Virus record (IMG/VR): IMGVR_UViG_3300025872_000246
Span: 1 to 27,842 of that record
Strand: one strand, 5' to 3'
Length of the DNA: 27,842 bases
Origin: a virus
The notes below the pieces were generated by a model that searched no databases, was not told the DNA's origin, and saw only the letters and a program-made list of their open reading frames with translations. Positions 9,333 through 19,500 of this stretch are shown piece by piece. Both the position numbers and the translations under genes were made by a program. Position 1 is the first letter of the stretch. Each line of letters opens with the position of its first letter.

Positions 9333-10097
9333 ATGGCAAAAGGATTTACTGTTAAAGCAGCAGCACCAAAACCCAAAGAAGAATGGGATATTGATGAAAT
9401 TAAAGAAAGAATGCGTGGAAAGAGTATTGTCTTCTGTCTACCTGGTAGAGGATGTTCTTTCATTTTTCTGAAGAACTTTGTACAACTGTGCTTTGATATG
9501 GTACAGAATGGTATGAGTATTCAGATCTCGCAAGACTATTCCTCAATGGTTAACTTTGCACGTTGTAAGTGTCTTGGAGCAAATGTTCTCCGTGGACCGA
9601 AGCAAATTCCTTGGGATGGAAAACTACAATATGATTATCAACTCTGGATTGATAGTGATATTGTTTTTGATACAAACAAGTTTTGGCAACTCTGTGATCT
9701 AGCTCTCAGTGAAGATGGTACTGAGCGTGAAGTTGTCGCAGGTTGGTATGCAACTGAGGATGGTCACACAACTTCTGTCGCACACTGGTTGGAAGAGGAT
9801 GATTTCCGTAAGAACGGTGGTGTGATGAATCATGAAACCGTGGATTCAATCTCCAAGCGTAGAAAGCCTTTCACAGTGGATTACACTGGATTTGGTTGGG
9901 TTCTGATTAAGAATGGAGTCTTTGAGAATCTTGAGTATCCTTGGTTTGCTCCAAAGATGCAAGTCTTTGAATCTGGCAATGTTCAGGATATGTGTGGAGA
10001 AGATGTAAGTTTCTGTCTTGATGCAAAAGAGGCAGGCTTTGAGATTTGGTGCGATCCTCGTATTCGCGTTGGGCACGAAAAAACTCGTATTATCTGA
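9333..10097 (+). CDS. GT-A fold glycosyltransferase-like protein, 254 aa
   Basis: Likely transfers a sugar from a nucleotide-sugar donor, or is a derived relative. After a 35-residue linker-like N-terminus, residues about 30-60 hold a beta strand and helix (SIVFCLPGRGCSFIFLKNFV). The metal-binding DxD motif is visible as W-I-D-S-D-I-V-F near residues 105-111. Residues about 180-190 contain VDYTGFGWVLIKN, and C-G-E-D-V-S-F near 219-225 with a closing G-H-E-K fits the acceptor-side E-D and His of GT-A enzymes. The length is normal for a single catalytic domain. Its last base is shared with the next ATG. The target (virion, DNA or host surface) cannot be told from sequence. Confidence 0.75.
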   Translation: MAKGFTVKAAAPKPKEEWDIDEIKERMRGKSIVFCLPGRGCSFIFLKNFVQLCFDMVQNGMSIQISQDYSSMVNFARCKCLGANVLRGPKQIPWDGKLQYDYQLWIDSDIVFDTNKFWQLCDLALSEDGTEREVVAGWYATEDGHTTSVAHWLEEDDFRKNGGVMNHETVDSISKRRKPFTVDYTGFGWVLIKNGVFENLEYPWFAPKMQVFESGNVQDMCGEDVSFCLDAKEAGFEIWCDPRIRVGHEKTRII

Positions 10098-10252
10098 TGA
10101 TCTATAACGTACTTTATCAAGGACGTAAAATTTATATGAATCTCACTGCAGAAGAATGTAGTGAGATTCTTCAAGACTTCTCTGAGCGTTTTTTCTCGGG
10201 TGAAGATGTTGATCCTAATTTAATTGAACTGGAGGAAATTAAAGATGGCTAA
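10097..10252 (+). CDS. Conserved small cyanophage protein, 51 aa
   Basis: I chose ATG 10097, which overlaps the previous stop by one base; the conserved part starts there and an upstream in-frame ATG lies deep in the glycosyltransferase gene. The product begins MIYNVLYQGRKIYMNLTAEE, then CSEILQDFSERFFSGEDVDP and NLIELEEIKDG. The Y..G..IY..LT..EC..IL......F..GE..DPNLIELEEI pattern is a known small cyanophage protein of unknown function. It overlaps the next gene by 8 nt. Confidence 0.85.
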   Translation: MIYNVLYQGRKIYMNLTAEECSEILQDFSERFFSGEDVDPNLIELEEIKDG

Positions 10253-10388
10253 AGGTGGTGGAAGTAACAAGACTCTTTTTGAACCCGGAGCACCAAAGAA
10301 AACTCGTCAAGGGCGTTCTGCTCGTACACTACTGAGCGCGACGTCTCGTAATGGACGTAAGAAAAAGTATCGTGGACAAGGTAAATGA
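10245..10388 (+). CDS. Small, very basic conserved cyanophage protein, 47 aa
   Basis: A good SD sequence (GGAGGAAA, 10231-10238) precedes the ATG at 10245. The product starts MAKGGGSNKTLFEPGAPKKT, continues RQGRSARTLLSATSRNGRKK and ends KYRGQGK. Nearly a third of its residues are Lys or Arg, and it is probably disordered until it binds DNA, RNA or an acidic partner. Short proteins opening MAKGGGSNKTLFEPG are common in cyanomyoviruses. Its stop overlaps the next start by 4 nt (ATGA). Function unknown. Confidence 0.85.
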   Translation: MAKGGGSNKTLFEPGAPKKTRQGRSARTLLSATSRNGRKKKYRGQGK

Positions 10389-10891
10389 AGAAATTACTCT
10401 TTATCTCTGAAGATAAAGAAAAATCTCTGATTCAGGAGATGACCTATAAACTTAAAATTGCAAATTTAGATATTCATCCATCTAATACTTGCTTTTTAAT
10501 GGTATCTCCTGATTACTCTGCAATTGTAACACAGCATCTCTCTCATTCATTGACAATGGATGGAGAGATTTTTCATATCGAATCAGTGAATGTTCCCTTT
10601 CCAGATGAAAGTTCTCAAGAGTATATGGAAGAATTTACTGAGAACTTTAAACGATGGTCAAAAAAATGGAATAATTTTGTGTTAATTGAAGCAGGAGTTA
10701 TAAGAGGGGGTAATTATACATGGATTACCAATATAATTCGTTCAATATCCTCTGCAAATATACATACAGTATCATTATGTGAAAACATTCACAGTAAATT
10801 TAAGAGTGATTTTGTTTCTCTTTACTATGATGACAATGTAGAAGACTTACACTTCTGGTGGGAGCAACCAAACAATCACTGGAAACCATAA
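10385..10891 (+). CDS. Conserved cyanophage hypothetical protein, 168 aa
   Basis: ATGA overlap with the previous gene. The product begins MKKLLFISEDKEKSLIQEMT, has beta strands and helices through CFLMVSPDYSAIVTQHLSHS, an acidic/aromatic middle (EFTENFKRWSKKWNNFVLIE), then AGVIRGGNYTWITNIIRSIS and a Trp-rich tail (DLHFWWEQPNNHWKP). The V-L-I-E-A-G-V-I-R-G-G-N-Y segment recalls the nucleotide-binding loop of phosphoribosyltransferase-like folds, but I cannot confirm this. It is the last gene of the chain begun at 9333. Confidence 0.8.
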   Translation: MKKLLFISEDKEKSLIQEMTYKLKIANLDIHPSNTCFLMVSPDYSAIVTQHLSHSLTMDGEIFHIESVNVPFPDESSQEYMEEFTENFKRWSKKWNNFVLIEAGVIRGGNYTWITNIIRSISSANIHTVSLCENIHSKFKSDFVSLYYDDNVEDLHFWWEQPNNHWKP

Positions 10892-10938
10892 AATAGATAT
10901 TTTTTGCTGTTTTCGGGATAGCAACCCCGTAAAAAGTT

Positions 10939-10958
10939 CTGATTTATTAAATCAGGAG
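10939..10958 (+). promoter_or_regulatory. Hairpin abutting the ribosome-binding site of the 10965 gene
   Basis: CTGATTT (10939-10945) pairs with AAATCAG (10949-10955) with a 3-nt loop. The SD sequence AGGAG (10954-10958) overlaps the last two bases of the stem, 6 nt before the ATG. It could modulate ribosome access; a second small GC hairpin lies just upstream (CGGG/CCCG near 10914-10929). Confidence 0.5.
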
Positions 10959-10964
10959 CAAAAA

Positions 10965-11219
10965 ATGACCAAAAAAGTCGATAAAGATCAAAATTTTATG
11001 AAAAATCAATGGGGAACTCAATTTTTATCAAGTGAATATGGTTGGGAAGAGAAAATTGACAAGCAAAAAATGCTTCGTGAGATTGCAAACGATGAGTTAA
11101 CTCCAAAGAAGCATGATTTTTTCCATCAAAATGAAATTCACGCAAAAATTCGTAATGATAATGATTATGATGATTGGGAATATGGCACTGAACCTCTTTA
11201 CGAATCAAAAAATCTCTAA
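10965..11219 (+). CDS. Conserved cyanophage protein preceding gp25, 84 aa
   Basis: ATG at 10965 has AGGAG 6 nt upstream. The product starts MTKKVDKDQNFMKNQWGTQF, then LSSEYGWEEKIDKQKMLREI, and has a His/Asn/Asp-rich polar end (HDFFHQNEIHAKIRNDNDYD). The N-F-M-K-N-Q-W-G-T-Q-F-L-S segment looks strongly conserved in related phages. Its stop TAA overlaps the late-promoter motif of gp25. Function unknown; its position suggests expression with the tail genes or just before them. Confidence 0.82.
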   Translation: MTKKVDKDQNFMKNQWGTQFLSSEYGWEEKIDKQKMLREIANDELTPKKHDFFHQNEIHAKIRNDNDYDDWEYGTEPLYESKNL

Positions 11220-11225
11220 TAAATA
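11218..11225 (+). promoter_or_regulatory. T4-type late promoter (AATAAATA) for the baseplate genes
   Basis: A perfect match to the NATAAATA late-promoter pattern of T4-like cyanophages, 20 nt before the ATG of gp25. It overlaps the stop codon of the previous gene. With the usual T4 geometry transcription would begin near 11231, leaving a leader of about 15 nt. Confidence 0.75.
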
Positions 11226-11245
11226 AGATAGAATTATAATACTCA

Positions 11246-11647
11246 ATGCCTCTAGAAAGGGTAAGTCAAGGTTTCAAAGACATAAGTATGACTTTTCAGA
11301 GTAATCCTCTGAACAGTGACTTGATTGCACTTAAAAATGAAAGTGCAATTTCTCGTTCTATCCGAAACATTGTATTTACCCTTCCCGGTGAGAAGTTTTT
11401 TAATCCAAATTTTGGATCAAAAATATCAAAGATGCTTTTTGAGAATATAGATGAGATTGAAGCATCAAATATTAGAGATGAAATTGCAACCTCTATTGTA
11501 AATTATGAACCAAGAGTAGATCTAACAAATGTTGTAGTGACTCCCGATTATGACAATAACTCTTTTGACGTATTAATTCAATATCAAATTATAGGAGCCA
11601 ACGTTCCTGCACAAGAATTACAATTTGTTTTGCAACCAACTAGGTAA
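11246..11647 (+). CDS. 25: Baseplate wedge protein gp25
   Basis: Member of the gp25/GpW (lysozyme-like fold) family that joins the baseplate wedge to the first tail-sheath ring. Length 133 aa against about 132 for T4 gp25. The family signature is present: the middle I-V-F-T-L-P-G-E-K-F-F-N-P-N-F-G-S (about residues 42-58), and the E-P-R triad at 88-90, then V-D-L-T-N-V. The C-terminus is beta-rich. It is followed by gp6 after 2 nt and preceded by a late promoter, the standard T4-like order. No defect seen. Confidence 0.96.
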   Translation: MPLERVSQGFKDISMTFQSNPLNSDLIALKNESAISRSIRNIVFTLPGEKFFNPNFGSKISKMLFENIDEIEASNIRDEIATSIVNYEPRVDLTNVVVTPDYDNNSFDVLIQYQIIGANVPAQELQFVLQPTR

Positions 11648-11649
11648 AA

Positions 11650-13575
11650 ATGCCACTAGTAAACTTCTCTAACCTAGATTTCGATCAGGTTAAAACAACC
11701 CTTAGAGATTATCTAAAAGCAAATCCAAATTTTACTGATTATGACTTTGAGGGATCTAATCTCTCAACAATTTTGGATGTTTTGGCATATAATACCTATA
11801 TTACTTCATATAATGCAAATATGGTTGCAAATGAGGTGTTTATTGATAGTGCAACACTAAGAGAAAATGTTGTTGCTCTTGCAAGAAATATTGGATATAT
11901 ACCTCGTTCTAGAAAGTCTGCAACTGCTACTATATCCTTTTTTGTAGATGTTTCTAATGTATCACCAGCACCTGCATCATTAACCTTAAAGAAAGGAATT
12001 GTAGCAACATCATCAGGAAACTTTGGAAATCAATCTTTTGCATTTTCAATACTCGATGACATTACAGTTCCAGTATTTAATCAGGTTGCATCTTTTAATA
12101 ATATAAAAATAAACGAAGGTATACTGTTAACTAATAATTTTACTTATTCTTCCAGGAATCCAAATCAAAGATTTATTTTACCAAATGCAGGTATTGATAC
12201 TGAATTAATATCAGTAACTGTTAGAAGTAACGAAAATGCAACGACCTTGGTAAAATATGCATATCAAGATAGTTTATTTGATATAGATGGGTCATCTAAC
12301 GTATATTTTTTACAAGAAATAGAAGATGAAAGATATGAATTAATTTTTGGTGATGGTATATTTGGTAGAAAGTTGGAAGAGGGGAACTTTATTACTGCAA
12401 ATTATATAACATCAAATGGTGATAGTGCTAATGGTGTAAACTCTTTTACATTTTCTGGTAGGTTAACCTATACAAGAAACTCCATTGAATATACAGTTAC
12501 CTCTGGTATTTCTTTACTCTCAACACAACTACCAACCAGAGGTGGAGAAAATATTGAAAGTGTAGAATCTATAAAAAAATATGCACCAAGAATCTATGCA
12601 TCTCAAAATAGAGCTTTAACAGCAAATGATTTTGAGACTCTGATTCCATCAAAAATATATCCAGAAACTGAAGCTATTTCTGTTTTTGGTGGAGAAGAGT
12701 TGATACCGCCACAATATGGAAAAGTTTTCATTAGTATAAAACCAAGATTTGGTGATTTTTTACCAAATCTAGAAAAAGAAAGCATAAAACTAAAATTAAA
12801 AAAATATGCGGTTGCCGGTATTGTTCCTGAAATTTTAGACTTGAAATATCTTTATGTTGAAGTAGATTCGAAGGTTTATTACAATACAAATCTTGCACCA
12901 TCATCAGCATTTGTATCGAGTATTATTCAATCAAACGTTACAAAATATTCAGAGTCAACAGAATTAAATCGTTATGGTGCCAGATTTAAATATAGTAAAT
13001 TTTTAAACTTAATTGATGACAGTCACGAGTCAATAACATCAAATATTACAACTATTCAAATGAGAAGAGATTTGAGAGTTGTTTTGAATACTTTTGCAGA
13101 ATATCAAATTGGATTTGGAAATGAATTTCATATATCAAATATGAATGGATATAATATTAAATCAACCGGATTTCAAGTAACAGGAATTACACAAACAGTA
13201 TACTTAGGTGATATACCAAACACTGATAGAGAAACAGGATCACTGTTCTTATTTACAGTTTCTACTGAAAATTCAAGAACTCCAACTATTCTAAGAAGAG
13301 GTGTTGGGACAATAGATTATAAAAATGGAATAATAACTATGAATCCCATCAATATAACATCAGGAAAGGTTAAAGATGGACAGACAATAATTCAAATTTC
13401 AACAGTACCAAAATCAAATGATGTTATAGGAAAACAGGATCTTTATTTGCAACTAGATATTAATAGCAGCAATTTTGAAATGGTTGTTGATGAAATTGCC
13501 TCAGGATTAGATCCTTCAGCATCAAAATACATTGTTTCTTCAAGCTACACCAACGGGAATCTAGTAAGATCGTAA
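11650..13575 (+). CDS. 6: Baseplate wedge protein gp6
   Basis: Forms the central wedge ring of the baseplate and, in T4, joins neighbouring wedges through a gp6 dimer. Length 641 aa, close to T4 gp6 (about 660). The N-terminal pattern F-D-Q-V-K-T-T-L-R-D-Y-L then T-D-Y-D-F-E-G-S-N-L-S, L-A-Y-N-T-Y and N-M-V-A-N-E-V-F (residues about 10-70) is typical of gp6 in cyanomyoviruses. The region around residues 225-245 (F-G-D-G-I-F-G-R-K-L) and G-G-E-N-I-E-S-V-E (about 299-307) fits the baseplate-J-like core. Start 2 nt after gp25, stop 4 nt before gp7. Confidence 0.95.
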   Translation: MPLVNFSNLDFDQVKTTLRDYLKANPNFTDYDFEGSNLSTILDVLAYNTYITSYNANMVANEVFIDSATLRENVVALARNIGYIPRSRKSATATISFFVDVSNVSPAPASLTLKKGIVATSSGNFGNQSFAFSILDDITVPVFNQVASFNNIKINEGILLTNNFTYSSRNPNQRFILPNAGIDTELISVTVRSNENATTLVKYAYQDSLFDIDGSSNVYFLQEIEDERYELIFGDGIFGRKLEEGNFITANYITSNGDSANGVNSFTFSGRLTYTRNSIEYTVTSGISLLSTQLPTRGGENIESVESIKKYAPRIYASQNRALTANDFETLIPSKIYPETEAISVFGGEELIPPQYGKVFISIKPRFGDFLPNLEKESIKLKLKKYAVAGIVPEILDLKYLYVEVDSKVYYNTNLAPSSAFVSSIIQSNVTKYSESTELNRYGARFKYSKFLNLIDDSHESITSNITTIQMRRDLRVVLNTFAEYQIGFGNEFHISNMNGYNIKSTGFQVTGITQTVYLGDIPNTDRETGSLFLFTVSTENSRTPTILRRGVGTIDYKNGIITMNPINITSGKVKDGQTIIQISTVPKSNDVIGKQDLYLQLDINSSNFEMVVDEIASGLDPSASKYIVSSSYTNGNLVRS

Positions 13576-13579
13576 TAAA

Positions 13580-16500
13580 ATGACAGAAAAAAGAATTCAA
13601 CTTAAAGATATTGTAAAAAATCAAATCCCACAATATGTTAAAGAGGATTTTCCTCTTGTGGGGGAGTTTTTAACTCAATATTATCTTGCCCAAGAGTTTC
13701 AAGGTGCATCTGTTGATCTTTTACAGAATATTGATAAGTACGTAAAACTGGACTCCATAACGAATTTAAAAACTTCGACAGTTTTAGGCACTGATATAAC
13801 ATCTTTTGATAGAGATATAACAATAAATCTTTTAGATTCCGAAACAGGGACTGATGGATTCCCGGAAAAATATGGTTTAATATCCATAGACAATGAAGTT
13901 ATTGTATATGAAACAAAAACTTCCAATGGATTTAATAATTGTTACAGAGGATTTAGTGGAATTGTAGCATATAAGAATACGAATGTTGGTATAGCTTCCA
14001 CTTACAAATTAAAAACATCAGATCAATTAGTTTTTAAAGATTCATATGCAGAATCTCATACATCTGGAACTTTAGTATACAACCTTAGCAATCTTTTCCT
14101 TAAAGAATTTTTAATTAAAACAAAGTATCAAATATCACCTGGATTTGAAAATAGAAGTTTTACTGAAAAAGTAAATGAGTCAACTTTATTAAAGCAGATT
14201 AAAGATTTTTACAGAAGTAAAGGTACTGATAGATCTTTCGAAATTTTATTTAAAGCATTATATGGAGAAGAAGTAAACATAATACGTCCTAAAGATTTCC
14301 TTTTTAGACCATCTGATGCACAATATAAGGTAACGAATGATTTAGTAGTTGAATTAATTTCCGGTCCTATTAATAAAATACAAAATCTTACATTATTCCA
14401 AAAACCATATCAAAATATAACAGAATCTTATGGTACTGTTTCTGAAATTGAAACAATTGTCTCAAATGATGAGAGAATATTCTATAAATTAAAAATTGAC
14501 GGTGGATACAATAGAGATTCATCTTTTGATGGTGCAATTTATGGAAAATTTTCAGTTCACCCCAAAACTAGATCTATTGGAGAATTTCCGGTAGGATCAA
14601 CAGTGATAGATGTAGATTCCACTGTAGGATTTCCAAATGAAGGTGAGATTTCTGTTGAGTTTAATAATGAAACGACGGGCATTGTAAAATACACTTCAAA
14701 GAATTTAACTCAGTTTTTGGGATGTAGTGATGTAAATTACACAATACCAAATAATTCAAGAATTTGTATTAATACATATGCGTCAGCAGTCACTGAACTT
14801 GGTGAAGAAATTAAGGTTAGAATTAACTCAATTTTAAATAATGTTTCTTTTGATTCTGAGAATTATTTTTACAATAAAGGCGACACTGCTACTATTCCTA
14901 CTCTAGGATATCAAGGAAAATCTGCTCTAGACAATGATTGGATCTTCAATACATCACCAACATATGATGTTGAATCCTATTCAGTAGTTGATTCTTCTGA
15001 TCAGACTTATAGTGTTACATTAAAAAATAAGCACACATTCCAAATAGGTGATAAATTAGAAATCCTAGAAAATGATGTTGTCATTTCAAATTCTACTGTT
15101 TTGGATGTGTTATCAGAAAAAACAATAGTTGTTATTGGTCAAGGGGAACTTAAAAGAATTGGATTTAAGATTAGAAGAAACATCTTAAAAGTAAACACAT
15201 TAAAATTTTTAGAATCTAATATATTATCAGCAAACGTTCAAAATGTATATAAAGATGGAGAAAAAACTTTAATTGCATCTCCCTCTATTCCAAGTTATGT
15301 TAATCAGCAATTAAAAGTAACTGATCGTTCTGTAGTTTTTTCTGGTGTTTTTCAAGGTAGTACATTTTCCATAACATCTTTGGAAGATCATGGATTTTAT
15401 ACTGGAGATTCGGTTTATTATGTACCTGAAAAAACTACTGTAACATCAGTAGATATTGATGGTAACTCATCAACGTCTGATATTGTAGCAAGTTCTTTAT
15501 TTGAAGAAGGAATTTATTTTATAAAAAGAGTTGACTCAAATAATGTAAAATTTGCAAGAAGCAAATCTAATATTTTAAATGGTGATTTTGTAAACGTAGA
15601 AAATGAAACTGTAGTTAATGACAATACTCTAATACCTTATGAATTTTTTGGCAAAACCTTAGAATCACAAAATCTCCTAAGAGAAATTTCTCCAACAGAA
15701 ACCACCACTTTACCAGAAAAAACTACTCCTGGATTTACTGGAATTTTAGTAAATGGCGTAGAAATATTAAATTATAAGGGAAAGGATAAAATATTTTATG
15801 GTCCAATAGAAGATATTGAAGTTTTATCAGAGGGATCTGAATATGATGTGATTAATCCACCACAAATTATAATAAGTGACTCAGTGGGAACTGGTGCTAC
15901 TGGATATTGTGCAGTTTCTGGTTCTTTAAGAGAAATTCGTATTGTAAATTCTGGATTTGATTATCTTGATATCCCCACAATAAAAATAACCGGGGGAAAT
16001 GGTGTTGGTGCTAGAGCAAGAGCCAACATGAAATTAGTCACTCATGAAGTTTCATTCAGCTCAGAATTAAAATCAGCATTAGTTGGAATTGGTATCACAG
16101 TATCAACGATTGGATTTTCAACTTCCCATAAATTTAGAAATGGTGAAAGTGTAATTTATAAAACATTTGGACAAAAATCTGTCGCTGGTCTAACAACTAA
16201 TGCAACTTATTATGTTTCAAATGTATCTGCGACAAAAATAAAGTTACATAAAAATTTCAATGATGCTGTTTTAGGCATAAACACAATATCTTTGACTAAT
16301 TATGGTATTGGAAATCACTCATTTGAATCTATAAACAAGAAGTCTGTTCTTGCTTCAGTCACTGTAGAAAGTTCTGGGGACGGATACCAGAATAAAAAAA
16401 GAGCAGTTTCATTTGCAGGAATTAATACATCATCCAATTCATTTTACATTAGAAATCATGATTTTTCCTCTGGAGAAACTGTAACATATTCAACACTTGG

Positions 16501-19500
16501 GTCTGTAATAGGGGGTCTTTCGAATAATACAAATTACATAATTACAAAGATAGACAATGACAATTTTAGAATATCTCAAGTTGGGACTGGAAATCTTGAT
16601 TCCGATTTTTATTATAAAACCAAGCAGTATGTTAATGTAACTTCTTCAAATTTAGATACTCACTTTTTTAATTACCCCGAAATAAGTGTAGAAATACTAG
16701 GTAACATAGGAATTTCTACCGAATATAAAGCACAAATTCAACCGATCTTTAGGGGATCTATTAAATCAGTTCATCTTGCCACTGGTGGTTCTTCTTATGG
16801 AGTAGAAGATATATTTAATTTGGATAGGCAACCATTAATAACAATTGCCACTGGGTCTAATGTAGAATTTCAACCAGTTATATCAAACGGTAAAATTATT
16901 CAAGTTTTAGTTAATAATGTTGGAAAAAATTACACTTCAGTTCCAGACTTAATAGTTTCTGGATCCGGAACCGGAGCCGTTTTAACACCAATTATTTCAA
17001 ATAACCAGATTATTGAAGTTAAGGTTATTGATGGTGGTGGTGGATATCTTCAAAATTCGACAGAAGTTACAGCAATTCCTGCAGGGATTGGTGCATTATT
17101 TAGAGCAAAAATAAAATCTTGGACTGTCAATCTATTCCAAAAATATATAAGCAAAATTTCAGAAGATGATGGATTTTTATACAATGGAACGGAAAAAGAT
17201 TTTGGATTGCAGTACACTCACTTATATGCACCAAGAAAGTTAAGAGAATTACTATTTTCTAAAGATCAAGGTGGTAAAACTTTATATTCAAATTCAGATT
17301 TAAGAATATCAAATTCAGTAGAAATAAGTTCTTCTGATCACTCACCAATACTTGGGTGGGCATATGATGGCAATCCAATTTATGGCCCATATGGTTACTC
17401 TACAAAATCAGGTGGAGTTGTCACCCAAATGAAGAGTGGATATAGATTAGAGTTAAGTTCATTTAGACCATCTCTAAACTATTTTCCAGAGGGATTTTTC
17501 ATCGAAGATTATGTTTATTATAATTCTGATGATGAAACAGTTTTGGATGAAAACAATGGAAGATTTTGTATTACTCCAGATTATCCAAAAGGAACATATG
17601 CATATTTTGCAACTATTGATAATTCGGGTACAGATTCTTCTGGTCCGTTTGCAAAATATAAAAAACCTGTTTTCCCATATCTAATTGGGGATAATTATAA
17701 GTCAAAGCCAAATAAATTTAATTTTGATAGATTTTCCAATCAAAATGTAATTGACTTAAATAAAACCAATTGGATTAGAAATACGTATCCATACAATATT
17801 ATAGAGAATGAATCTACTTATGAATACATAACTATACCAAATAAATTGAATCAAACTATTGATGTGGTTGGGGTTTCTCCTGGCTATATTGAAAGTATTG
17901 GTATTTTGACTGGTGGAAACAACTATAGAGTAAACGATCCACTATCATTTAATAATCTAGATTATGACGCAAACATAAGAGGAAATTCTGCCTCTGCAGT
18001 TGTTTCAAAACTATTAGGTAAATCAATAACTAACATAAGTGTTGCCAGTAGTACATTAAACAATGTGGAATTTTATCCTATTGGAAACAAAGGTGAGTAT
18101 GTTACATATACCGAAAATCCACATAATTTTTCAAATTTTGATTTAATATCAATATCGGGGTTAAGCACTTCTTCTACCTTAATAGAAGGAAATTATATTG
18201 CTGGTGTAGAAACAAGTAGATTTTCTCTTGTTGGATTAGGTACAACATCAATTGGTATAGGATCTATTAATGTAACTGGAATAGTTACATATATTTCTGT
18301 GAGAGGATCTTTAGATTTTTCAAATATAAGAGAAAATGATATTTTAACTTTAGATGATGAAAAAATAAAAGTTCTTAATATTGATGTAACTTCATCTCGC
18401 TTAAGAATTTTAAGACAAATTGATGGCACCGTTGGTGTTTCACATAGTGTAACTACAGTTTTATATGAAAATCCAAGAAAAATTAAAATAAATTCTGGAT
18501 TTAAAACAGATTATTCATATTCTATTAATAAAGAAATATATTTTGATCCAAAAGAGTCTGTTGCTATAGGAACTAATACCTCTCTGGGTGCAGGAACGAC
18601 AATTAGTATTTCCAATCCTGGTGCTGGTGTTACCCAAGTATTTGTCAATAATGGATCAATTTATCTTCCTAATCACCAATTAAATACTGGAGATCTGTTA
18701 ACATATAAAACAAATAGTGGAACCCCAATAACAGTTTATTCTATTGGATCTGGAACAACAACACTTTCCAATAATTCAAATGTATATGTTGCAAAATTTG
18801 ATGATAACTTTATTGGAATTTCCACAGTAAAAGTTGGACTAGGAACAACTGGATTTTTTGCCGGAATCAGCAGCACGACTAATAATATAAAACCATTACT
18901 TTTTACTGGAATTGGTACTGGTGTTTATCATAGTTTTGTTACTAATTATTCAGTAATTACGGGGCAAATTTCAAGAAATATTGTAACTGTTTCTACTGCA
19001 CAAACTCATGGACTTTTAAATAATGATTATGTTGATATTGATGTAAATCCATCTATTACAACATCTATAACTGTAAAGTATGATGATTATAATAGAAAAA
19101 TAGTTATAAACACACAGTCATTCTCTTCTGGTGACGTAAACACTACAACAAATACAATAACTATTTTTAATCATGGATTTATTGCTGGAGACAAAGTAAT
19201 TTACACTTCACCATCCCCATCAGGTGGTCTTGTAAATGAAAATTGCTATTATGTAATTTTTGTTGATAAAAATAATATTAGACTATCAGACACTTACTTT
19301 AATGCAACAAAAAGAGCACCAAGCGTAATTGATATTACAAGTGCTTCTTCAGGATCTTTATCCAAAGTAAATCCACCACTAAAATTATACAAGAATTCTT
19401 TAGTTCAATTTGACTTGTCAGATTCTTCACTATCTTACAACTATCAATCAACTAGATATTCTGCTTTTAGATTTGAAATTTATAAAGATAGTAAATTTAA

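Noticed and set aside
12603-12785. A minus-strand frame inside gp6, and others opposite the late genes
   Set aside because: All lie opposite strongly recognised structural genes and have no promoter, ribosome site or recognisable product.
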